Part shown: piece by piece, positions 26,477 to 34,568 of the stretch
Layout: every line of letters starts with the position of its first letter
Numbering within the stretch: position 1 is the stretch's first letter
DNA from: DASTFP01 sp963744345
GTDB lineage: Bacteria; Verrucomicrobiota; Verrucomicrobiia; Chthoniobacterales; Terrimicrobiaceae
DNA length: 64,000 bases
Assembly: GCA_963744345.1 (NCBI GenBank)
Contig: CAVUTD010000026.1
Location: forward strand, 62,001 to 126,000
Direction: 5' to 3'
Notes under the pieces: model-generated
The model's input: only the letters and a program-made list of their open reading frames with translations
What the model was told of the DNA's origin: nothing
The model's database searches: none
Program-made: the position numbers and the translations under genes

Positions 26477-27332
26477 GTGGCAGCTCGCTTCAAGCGCATC
26501 CGCGAGCGTCCTGTTGTGCTTTCTATCCATGGTCTCAGGAAGGACTTCGGTCCTGCCGGCCATCAACACGTTGTCTTTGAAAATGTCTCCCTGGACATTC
26601 ATCGCCGAGAATTTGTGTCCATCATCGGCCCCTCCGGTTGCGGCAAGTCAACCTTTATTCGCATTGTCGCTGGACTCGACGAAGCAAGCGGTGGTGAGCT
26701 CCTCCTCGATGGCAAGCCCGTTACCGGACCAGGACCGGACAGAGGAATGGTTTTTCAAGGGTTACACGCTCTTTCCCTGGCGAACGGTGAAGCAGAATGT
26801 CATGTTTGGCATCGAGATGCAGAGCAGAAGCACAGTCGAGGCTGAGGGTACAGCTCGGGAATGGCTCGAGATGGTTGGCTTAAGCCGATTTGAGGACTCC
26901 TATCCGCATGAGCTCTCGGGCGGAATGAAGCAACGGGTCGCCATTGCCCGCGCTCTAGCCAATGAACCACGTATTCTGATCATGGACGAGCCTTTTGGTG
27001 CTCTCGATGCTCTCACGCGGGCGAAGATGCAGGCGTATCTCTTGCAAATTTGGAAAAAGGTCAACGTGACGATCCTGTTCATTACTCACGATCTTGATGA
27101 AGCGGTTTATCTCTCCGACCGCATCCTCGTTCTCGGCGTGAATCCCGGGGGAGTTCGCGAATTTATTGAAAATCCTGTTCCACGACCGCGAACGCCGGAA
27201 CAATTCCTCACCTCGGAATTCCTGGCTATCAAACATCGGCTGGACGAGTTGATTCATGCCCCGGCGGGAGACTCTGAAGAGGACCGGCTGCCGGTCGTCA
27301 AAATGACTGAGGCTGGTGACGAAGTCGAATGA
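26477..27332 (+). CDS. ABC transporter ATPase, SsuB/TauB-like, frameshifted
   Basis: Energises the neighbouring permease. Frame one has Walker A GPSGCGKSTF and runs to DRGMVFQG. The next frame resumes with GYTLFPWRTVKQNVMFGIEM, signature LSGGMKQRVAIARAL, Walker B ILIMDEPFGALDAL and H-loop FITHDLDEA. Dropping one G from 26759-26761 restores the Q-loop VFQGYTLFPWRTV and a protein of normal size. The GTG at 26477 is preferred because AGGAAG lies just upstream; a TTG at 26429 is also in frame. The C-terminal extension after about residue 255 is acidic. The stop overlaps the start of a 23-codon reading frame (ATGA). Confidence 0.82.
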
Positions 27333-27400
27333 GAAGGGTGATTGGCTGTCTGGCGGTCGTCGCAATCGTCGTGCTCTTGGTGGTAGTAAGTGACAGCTGA
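27329..27400 (+). CDS. Putative 23-residue single-span membrane peptide
   Basis: The ATG overlaps the ABC ATPase stop codon as ATGA, the arrangement of translationally coupled genes. The peptide begins MRRVIGC and continues as an uninterrupted run of Leu, Val, Ile and Ala through about residue 20, ending SDS. It could be one membrane helix with a basic cytoplasmic start. No family is recognised and the frame may be fortuitous; conservation is the deciding test. Confidence 0.35.
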   Translation: MRRVIGCLAVVAIVVLLVVVSDS

Positions 27401-27552
27401 TGATCACGGCTGAGACGACAGCGGATCACTATTCCACTTTTCGAGACAACCACTTAGGAGTTTGAGCGAGACAGTTGGGAAGGCGAAGAAGGCCCGAAGG
27501 CTCCGAAGATTCTATTCCCCAGATCAAAACACTCCGCCATGGTGATTGAGAA

Positions 27553-29264
27553 ATGAGCGCGCTTGCCGAGAAGATCGCTGGCACCTTTCACAAGATCCGG
27601 GAACGCGGTAGTGATGGCGTCTGGATTTCCCTGGTTGATGAGGGGGAGGCGTTGGAGTCCGCCCACAAACTTGAGGCGGACCCACGCGAGCTTCCCTTGA
27701 AAGGTCAAACGTTCGCCGTCAAGGACAACATTGATGTCTGCGGATTGCCGACGACAGCAGGGTGCCCGGCCTTCGCTTATACTCCAGCAAAAAGCGCATT
27801 TGTGGTTCAGCGCCTGCTCGATGCCGGCGCGATCCCCATTGGAAAGACAAATCTCGACCAGTTCGCAACCGGCCTGAATGGCACGCGATCCCCCTATGGA
27901 TTTCCCTGCAATTGCTATAATCCGGCTTACATAAGCGGGGGTTCCAGTTCGGGCTCGGCTCTCGCGGTGGCGGCAGGGCTAACGGATTTTGCGCTGGCAA
28001 CGGACACCGCAGGCTCTGGCCGGGTGCCGGCAGCCTTCAACAATCTCGTCGGTTTGAAGCCCACGCGCGGCAGTTGGTCTACAGCGGGATTGGTCCCCGC
28101 ATGCCGTACTCTCGACTGCATAACTGTTCTTACCAAAGGTCTCGATGAGGCCGAGAGGATCGACGCGATTGTCAGAGGTTTCGATCAGGACGATCCTTAT
28201 TCGGTCAAGACAATTGATTGTCCTTCATCATCGCTGCGTCGAGTTGGTGTGCTGCCGGATAATGAGCGGGAGTTCTTCGGTGATACAGAATATGCCGGTC
28301 TGTATATGGCAGCTGTGGATCGGGCGGCTCAACGGGGCTGGAAGATCAGCGAGTTCGACTATCGCCCTTTTCGTGAAGCTGCAGATCTTCTGTACAGCGG
28401 GCCGTGGGTTGCCGAACGCTATGCGGCCGCCAAGTCTCTCATCGAAGAAAACCCCCGTGCAGTGCATCCTGTCGTCCTCGCCCTGATCGCGGGCGCGAGG
28501 AAGTATTCCGCGGTTGATGCTTTCGAGTCGCAGTATCGTCTGGCGGCTCTGACGCGCGATTCGGAGAAAACCTGGGAGACGCTTGACGCAATTCTTCTGC
28601 CGACAACCGGCACGATCTACACCATCGAGCAGATGCTGGCCGATCCCATTCAGCTCAATTCCAACCTCGGTCGATATACGAATTTCATGAATCTCCTAAA
28701 TCTCTGCGGTGTTGCTGTGCCGGCGGGTTTTCGTGCCGACAACGTGCCTTTTGGCATAACCTTCTTTGCACCAGCCTGGCAGGAGCCCTTGCTCTTTGCA
28801 CTAGCCAGGGAGTTTGCAACCTGAAGGCGCCCCAGGCAGAAGGAACAAGCGAGCTGCCCGCTAACAAGTCTACGGGCACGATGAAAATCCAGCTGGCGGT
28901 GGTAGGAGCGCATCTACGCGATCAGCCGTTGAATCACCAACTCATCGCCCTGGCTGCCACATTCGTCGGGCAGACTCTCACAGCTCCAATCTATCGTTTA
29001 TTCGCTCTGGCAAATACATCGCCTCCCAAACCAGGAATGATCCGCTCTGAATTCGGAGCGTCCATTGAAGTCGAAATCTGGGAATTGAAGGCCGCGCAGT
29101 TCGGAATGTTCGTCGCGGCAGTACCTGCTCCTCTTGCCGTGGGAAGCATCAAGCTGACCTCCGGCGATTGGGTGAAGGGTTTTCTTTGCGAGGAAATCGC
29201 GCTGAAGGGAGCAGCCGAGATTACGAACTTTGGTGGTTGGCGAGCTTACCTCGCCTCTCTTTAG
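27553..29264 (+). CDS. atzF: Allophanate hydrolase, frameshifted between its two domains
   Basis: Hydrolyses allophanate to ammonia and CO2. The amidase domain (423 residues) has the triad Lys in FAVKDNIDVCGLPTTAG, cis-Ser in ISGGSSSGSALAVA and nucleophile Ser in ATDTAGSGRVPAAF, and TNLDQFATGLNGTRSPYG is distinctive for AtzF. The stop at 28822 ends this frame. Another frame encodes the AtzF C-terminal domain, including FGMFVAAVPAPLAVGSIKL, WVKGFLCEEIAL and FGGWRAYLASL. Gain of one base near 28821 would join them into a typical full-length enzyme. Alternatively the C-terminal domain is separate, starting at ATG 28881. It overlaps the convergent DUF5069 gene by 44 bases. Confidence 0.88.
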
Positions 29265-29796
29265 ACCCCTCCATCGCGGGACAAGAATTCTTCACGAAGA
29301 CGAGCATTTTTTGATCGTCGCCCCTGGCTGCCCAAATTGCTCGTAGAAAGTCCGCCGGGTGGAGGTGATGTTCCCTGAGAAAGTGGCGATCTCCGCCACA
29401 GCAGTACATGATGTCATGGCAGAGTGCGCCTTCCAGAAAGCAGCGCGCTTTCTGAATGATCCTTGGCAGCCAGGCGATTCCATCGAGCTTGGCACGTTTA
29501 GAAGGCAATTGATCGGGACGGATCTCACACCGGTTGTCAGCGCCCTTCTGCTCGAAAAGGAAGAAATCGCGGCGAGCCGCAGCCATCAGCAGGAAGGTTT
29601 CCCAATCCGGTTCGCCTGAAGTGATGTAGTCCTCCACATAGTCATAGACGTGGATGGGTCTAAGCCCAATGGAAGCGAGGAAGCCTTGTTCGTCCGGGCT
29701 AAAATAGGTCGCGTCGTCCCGCTTGCCGGCGCGATAGAGAGAGACAGCTTTGTCGTAGAGAGCCCGAAGATTTCTGGTCCAAGCATTCAGCTCCAT
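29221..29796 (-). CDS. DUF5069 family protein
   Basis: A 191-residue soluble protein. The N-terminal half (YDYVEDYITSGEPDWETFLL, then AARRDFFL) and the C-terminal half (LDGIAWLPRIIQKARCFLEG, HPADFLRAIW) match the two halves seen in DUF5069 proteins of Verrucomicrobia and Planctomycetes. Function unknown. The ATG start lies 16 bases from the DUF4139 stop on the same strand, so it may be the last gene of the rnhC-DUF4139 run. Its 3' end overlaps the opposite-strand atzF. Confidence 0.7.
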   Translation of the reverse strand: MELNAWTRNLRALYDKAVSLYRAGKRDDATYFSPDEQGFLASIGLRPIHVYDYVEDYITSGEPDWETFLLMAAARRDFFLFEQKGADNRCEIRPDQLPSKRAKLDGIAWLPRIIQKARCFLEGALCHDIMYCCGGDRHFLREHHLHPADFLRAIWAARGDDQKMLVFVKNSCPAMEGSKERRGKLANHQSS

Positions 29797-29812
29797 GGGC
29801 TAAAAAACCACA

Positions 29813-31279
29813 CTACCACGAATAATGCACCCCGTAGGTCAGTTTTTTCTCTCCTTCCGGCTCAAGCTTGACGCGGAACTCGACTTCTTGCCCGTCCAAT
29901 TTCGTGAACGGCTCAGAGTTTCCGCGGATCTCCCAATTTACCCAGCGAAAGAGATGCTCGACAACGCGCACTTCAATCCCTTCCTTTTTTCTGTTACGCA
30001 AGGTGATTTCGAATGATTCATCGGCCCAATTGTTGGAGCTGTCCACCTTGAAATCGATTCGCTTGCGCTCGCCGATGACATCGAACGCGTGGCCGACAGG
30101 CACCCGGACGGTTTCGTTTTCCGGGGTATGGTTGATATTGTTCTCACCAACGAACTCAAGCTCGCCATCATCATCCCGCTGGTAAAATCTAAGTCGCCCT
30201 TTTGGCAAGGGAATGCCAAGGCCATTTTCTCTTGAATTTTCGAATTCGTACCGTATTTGCACTTGGGAAACTGATTCCAAACCGAGGCTTTCGTTTTCTC
30301 TAAGTTCGTTCGGATCGTATCCTCGCCGCCGGTTGATATTCATTAGGCTTCCTTCATACACATAAAGCTGCTTGGATTTGACGCCAGGCGCGCGCACAAA
30401 CTCGACCTGCTTGGTTTCACGATCCCTAAGTGTCACGGCACGTTGGAGCGTATAGAGGTGGTAGTCGGCAAAGCTCTTCTGAGTTATCGGCGGATCGCCG
30501 ACTTCGGCGTCGGCTCTTGCGGCGACAAGTCTGGACTGCTCGTCTTGTTGGATCTTCCCGACATCGCCGGCCATCAGCTTGACCCGGACATTTTCGAAGC
30601 TCTTTCCGGTGTGATTACCGAGGGTGACCCAACCGATGAGATCAAGCTTCTCGCCATCGCTCGCAGTTACAAGATTGTAGTGGGCTTGCCAGCTCAGTCC
30701 TCCCGAAACATAACAAAGCTCGGCATCGAGTTGGTGGGTCTCGCTGGACTGCAGTTGCCAGCTCAATTCAGGCTTGAGGATACTCAGATCCGGCAAGGCT
30801 GGAAAGAGCGGCGTTCCAGGCAGGCGGAATTGAAATTGGCCATCCACCTCAATAATGGGGTCCGTCGGCTCACCTGGGATGGTTTTTTGCGATTGCCGTG
30901 TTTTCATGAGCTCATGCCCGGTAGATCCGCTTCGGACAATGCGGCCCTTAATCACGCGATCGGGTTTCTGCGGTTCGGTAACGAGGAAGTCGATCTCCTT
31001 ACCCTCGAAAAGCGACAGCATCACCGATTGATCAATCGGGTCGTTCCGGAAATTCTGCTCCAGAATCTGGAAATCTGTCTTCCCCGCAAAATCTCGCAGG
31101 ATGACTGATTCTGGCTCCAGATGGGCTGATACTTCGGCAAACTTCACTTCATTCACACCTGGCTTCAGTTCCAGTCTTATTCGTTCGTGCACGACCGCGA
31201 AGTCTTGATTGTAGATCGTCAAGGCCGTGTCAGCGCCAAATGCGACGGCGGGAAGGAGAAAGAGCAAGATCTTCTTCAT
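29813..31279 (-). CDS. Exported DUF4139 domain protein
   Basis: A 488-residue secreted protein. The signal peptide is MKKILLFLLPAVAFGAD (ATG at 31279), followed by ALTIYNQDFAVVHERIRL. The DUF4139 core includes LCYVSGGLSWQAHYNLV (the conserved Y-x5-W-x-A-Y pattern), LIGWVTLGNHTGKSFENVRV and LRFYQRDDDGELEFVGE. The C-terminus is beta-rich. The family is probably envelope-associated, but its function is unknown. An upstream in-frame extension is present and rejected, because the signal peptide marks the start. It lies 74 bases after rnhC on the same strand. Confidence 0.82.
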   Translation of the reverse strand: MKKILLFLLPAVAFGADTALTIYNQDFAVVHERIRLELKPGVNEVKFAEVSAHLEPESVILRDFAGKTDFQILEQNFRNDPIDQSVMLSLFEGKEIDFLVTEPQKPDRVIKGRIVRSGSTGHELMKTRQSQKTIPGEPTDPIIEVDGQFQFRLPGTPLFPALPDLSILKPELSWQLQSSETHQLDAELCYVSGGLSWQAHYNLVTASDGEKLDLIGWVTLGNHTGKSFENVRVKLMAGDVGKIQQDEQSRLVAARADAEVGDPPITQKSFADYHLYTLQRAVTLRDRETKQVEFVRAPGVKSKQLYVYEGSLMNINRRRGYDPNELRENESLGLESVSQVQIRYEFENSRENGLGIPLPKGRLRFYQRDDDGELEFVGENNINHTPENETVRVPVGHAFDVIGERKRIDFKVDSSNNWADESFEITLRNRKKEGIEVRVVEHLFRWVNWEIRGNSEPFTKLDGQEVEFRVKLEPEGEKKLTYGVHYSW

Positions 31280-31353
31280 GGAGAGCATCCTGGGATTGAC
31301 GCAGCCGCAAAGCGAATGATTCCACGTATTCGGCGATATCGCAGCTTGTTTGA

Positions 31354-32289
31354 TCAAGCATTGCCGAGCACTTCGGCGGCTGTCTTGAAGTGCATTTTCG
31401 CCACCAACCCCAGGGCATCGCGTCCGCCGTTTTCAGCGATTTTCCGCGCAGCTTGCTTCACAGCGGCCGAGACGCCTCGAGGTAGGGCGATTCCCAGTCG
31501 TCTGCCGGCAGCAATTAGCCAATCGATGAATTTCTCGCGGGCAAGAATGGAAGCAGCCGCGACCGCGTAGTCCGATTCGGCTTTTGTTTGTTGGTCAAGG
31601 AGGATGTTTCTACCTTTTTCCATAAGTGCTCGCTGAAGCACTCGAACATCGGCGAACTTGTCAGAGAGGGCGCGGGGACATTCGGGCCGCAGCGCGCAGA
31701 GATTTTCGAGGACTCGGGCATGGCCCCAGGCGAGCAGCCGATTGAGATTGCCGATTTTCAGAAAGAGTGTGTTGTACCGTTCGGGGCCGATGACCACGAC
31801 ACTCTGCGCGGCGCCTGATTTACGGATGGCCCCAGCGAGTTCGCGGATGCGCTTGTCCGAAGAGATGCGCTTGCTGTCAGTAACGCCGATTTCCTGAAAG
31901 TGCCGCGCGACATCGCGATCGACATAGACCCCCGCGATGACGAGCGGTCCAAAAAAATCGCCCTTGCCGCTTTCGTCGATGCCGAAGTGCGGCTCGAACA
32001 TCTGCGGATTGAAGACTTCCTGGTAGCCTAACCTGGCTTCGCCCAGAACTTCTGGTTCCAAACGAAAACGGACAAAGTCTTCCGTTCCCCGGCCTTGAAT
32101 CACCGCCTTTGGCCCTTTCTCGTAGACGGCGACAGTCAGCTTGTCCCTCTGCGCAAACAAGAGCGTGAAAGGACGTGTTTCGAACTTATATCCCTCCTTC
32201 TGCAGCAAGACCTTTAATTTCGCGACTTGCGTGGCCGTGAGCGGAGTAGTGTAAAGGGTGATGGCTTTGTCGGACACGGAAAAGACCAA
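31354..32289 (-). CDS. rnhC: Ribonuclease HIII
   Basis: Removes RNA from RNA-DNA hybrids. About 307-311 residues, with the RNase HIII-specific N-terminal TBP-like domain (LTATQVAKLKVLLQKEGYKF) and the catalytic core GIDESGKGDFFGPLVIAG, TDSKRISSDKRI and a further acidic residue in AESDYAVAAASILARE. The start is unclear: TTG at 32289 or GTG at 32277. Either overlaps the divergent mutY start by 17-29 bases. It is the first gene of a minus-strand run with DUF4139. Confidence 0.9.
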   Translation of the reverse strand: MVFSVSDKAITLYTTPLTATQVAKLKVLLQKEGYKFETRPFTLLFAQRDKLTVAVYEKGPKAVIQGRGTEDFVRFRLEPEVLGEARLGYQEVFNPQMFEPHFGIDESGKGDFFGPLVIAGVYVDRDVARHFQEIGVTDSKRISSDKRIRELAGAIRKSGAAQSVVVIGPERYNTLFLKIGNLNRLLAWGHARVLENLCALRPECPRALSDKFADVRVLQRALMEKGRNILLDQQTKAESDYAVAAASILAREKFIDWLIAAGRRLGIALPRGVSAAVKQAARKIAENGGRDALGLVAKMHFKTAAEVLGNA

Positions 32290-33280
32290 TAAAGCGCAGG
32301 CACCCCGCTACGCAGAGCAAAAAATCCGACGCAAGCTGCGGCGCTGGTTTGACCAGAATGGTCGTGACTTGCCATGGCGCCACACGCGAGATCCCTATGC
32401 CGTGATGGTGTCGGAATTCATGCTGCAGCAAACGACAGTTGCAGTGGTCATTCCCTACTTCCGGCGCTGGATGACACGATTTCCGACTCTTGCTTCTCTC
32501 GCTCGGGCGACTGAAGAGGAAACGTTCGCCATGTGGCAAGGGCTGGGCTACTACCGGCGAGCCCGAAGCCTCCAACGTGCTGCCCAAGTGATCATTGAGC
32601 GAGCGGAGGGAAAAGTGCCGTCCTCTGTGGAAGACTTGCGCCGTTTGCCCGGCGTGGGAGCCTACACCGCTGCAGCAATCGCAACTTTTGCATTCGATGC
32701 ACGTGAGCCGGTGGTTGACGCAAATATCGCTCGAGTTCTCGCTCGCTTGCGAAATTGGCGAAAGCCGCTGGATGACGCGCGGGGACGCACGTTCTTGAGA
32801 GAAGTCGCAGGCGAGCTTCTGCCAAAGGAGGGCTGCCGATCGCACACTTCTGCGCTGATGGATCTCGGGGCCTTAATCTGTGTTGCCCGAAAGCCAAGGT
32901 GTCATCAATGTCCGATTCGCCGCAATTGCCTGGCCTCCGGCTCGGATCCCCTGCCGGTTGAGCAAGTGCGCCCGAGGATTGAACGGATTGCCGAGAACCG
33001 AGCGTTTGTGCTCGAGCAAGGGAAATTGTGGCTCGAACTTTCGGGCGGACCTCGTTGGGAAGGTTTATGGCTGCTTCCTGAAGCGAGGCTGACGCACGTA
33101 TGTTCCGATTACACTGAGGTCTATTCCATCACGCGTTTCCGGGTCACGCTGGGCGTGTCCGTGGAACCGCGTCGAGCCAATCATCTGAAACCATTTCTCC
33201 CGCACGCATTGCCTCCCATGCCCTCGCCCCATCGACGAGCAGTTGCAGCAATGCTGGCGAAAGTTGATATTGCGATCTAA
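32261..33280 (+). CDS. mutY: A/G-specific adenine glycosylase
   Basis: Removes adenine mispaired with 8-oxoguanine. 339 residues. The N-terminus contains GRDLPWRHTRDPYAV and SEFMLQQTTV. The helix-hairpin-helix is LPGVGAYTAAAIATFAFDAR with the catalytic Asp in EPVVDANIARVL. The iron-sulfur cluster Cys are in CVARKPRCHQCPIRRNC, and the C-terminal MutT-like domain follows. The ATG at 32261 is used; a GTG precedes it. The stop overlaps the trpB start by one base (TAATG). Confidence 0.93.
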   Translation: MALSDTEKTNKAQAPRYAEQKIRRKLRRWFDQNGRDLPWRHTRDPYAVMVSEFMLQQTTVAVVIPYFRRWMTRFPTLASLARATEEETFAMWQGLGYYRRARSLQRAAQVIIERAEGKVPSSVEDLRRLPGVGAYTAAAIATFAFDAREPVVDANIARVLARLRNWRKPLDDARGRTFLREVAGELLPKEGCRSHTSALMDLGALICVARKPRCHQCPIRRNCLASGSDPLPVEQVRPRIERIAENRAFVLEQGKLWLELSGGPRWEGLWLLPEARLTHVCSDYTEVYSITRFRVTLGVSVEPRRANHLKPFLPHALPPMPSPHRRAVAAMLAKVDIAI

Positions 33281-34494
33281 TGTCCTCGGAAATTCGCGCC
33301 CTCGTTCCCGACGCTCATGGTCACTTCGGACCTTATGGAGGGAGGTTTGTTCCGGAGACACTCGTCAGCGCGCTTGATGAACTGGAGGAAGAATACCGTA
33401 GAGCGCGCGTCGACTCTGATTTCCGGAAAGAGTTCTCGTCTCTTCTCGCTGATTACTGTGGGCGACCCACTCCGCTATACTTCGCTGAGCGTCTTACGCA
33501 GTTCCTCGGCGGAGCAAAAATCTATCTTAAGCGGGAAGACCTTTTGCATACGGGAGCGCACAAGATCAATAACGCGATTGGACAGGCTCTTCTTTGCAAA
33601 CGTATGGGAAAGAAGCGCGTCATCGCAGAGACTGGAGCAGGTCAACATGGAGTAGCTACAGCGACGGTCGCAGCGCGCTTCGGCTTCGAATGCGTCATTT
33701 ACATGGGATCTGTGGACATGAAGCGCCAAGGGCTCAATGTCTCGCGCATGGAATTTCTCGGCGCCAAGGTAGTTCCGGTCACCGCGGGCCAGGCGACGCT
33801 CAAGGAAGCGATCAACGAGGCGATGAGAGACTGGGTAACCAACGTGCGGACGACCCACTACGTGCTTGGCACCACCTACGGGGCACATCCCTATCCCATG
33901 ATGGTGCGAGACTTTCACCGCATAATCGGCGATGAGGCACGGCGACAGATCCTCCGGCGCGAAGAACGACTCCCTAACTTGCTCATTGCGTGTGTCGGAG
34001 GCGGAAGCAATGCCATGGGTCTTTTCTATCCTTTCCTCCGCGATGAAGGCGTTAAAATGACGGGCGTAGAAGCTGGTGGGGAGGGGATCTTCCCCGGGCG
34101 GCACGCGGCGCGATTTCAAGGAGGCAAACTTGGCGTGCTGCAAGGGGCAAAAACATGGCTGCTCGCCAATGAAGATGGGCAGATCAATCTAACCCATTCC
34201 GTCTCGGCCGGATTGGATTATGCCGCGGTCGGGCCTGAGCATTGTTATCTTCGCGACATCGCCCGAGCGGAGTATGATTATGCGACCGACAATGAAGCGC
34301 TCGCTGCCTTCCGCACTCTCGCGGAGAGGGAAGGCATTATCCCTGCGCTGGAATCGGCGCATGCGGTAGCGCACGCGATCAAAATCGCGCCAAAAATGAA
34401 CCCGGACGAGATCATTATCGTGAACCTTTCGGGGCGCGGCGACAAAGATGTTGCGCAGGCTGCGGAGTTTCTTTTGAAAACCGACACAGTTTAG
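33280..34494 (+). CDS. trpB: Tryptophan synthase beta chain
   Basis: PLP enzyme joining indole and serine to tryptophan. 404 residues. The opening GHFGPYGGRFVPETL is typical, the PLP Lys lies in HTGAHKINNAIGQ, the phosphate-binding loop is VGGGSNAMG and the C-terminal NLSGRGDKD is conserved. It is coupled to mutY by a TAATG overlap. trpA is not adjacent. It converges with the ABC exporter gene, with about 75 bases between. Confidence 0.96.
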   Translation: MSSEIRALVPDAHGHFGPYGGRFVPETLVSALDELEEEYRRARVDSDFRKEFSSLLADYCGRPTPLYFAERLTQFLGGAKIYLKREDLLHTGAHKINNAIGQALLCKRMGKKRVIAETGAGQHGVATATVAARFGFECVIYMGSVDMKRQGLNVSRMEFLGAKVVPVTAGQATLKEAINEAMRDWVTNVRTTHYVLGTTYGAHPYPMMVRDFHRIIGDEARRQILRREERLPNLLIACVGGGSNAMGLFYPFLRDEGVKMTGVEAGGEGIFPGRHAARFQGGKLGVLQGAKTWLLANEDGQINLTHSVSAGLDYAAVGPEHCYLRDIARAEYDYATDNEALAAFRTLAEREGIIPALESAHAVAHAIKIAPKMNPDEIIIVNLSGRGDKDVAQAAEFLLKTDTV

Positions 34495-34568
34495 TGGCGA
34501 ATGCTGGATCGCCGCAGGCTGGCAGCTTCCAACTCGTTCAGGACTCAGACGATGATCGATTAAATCTG

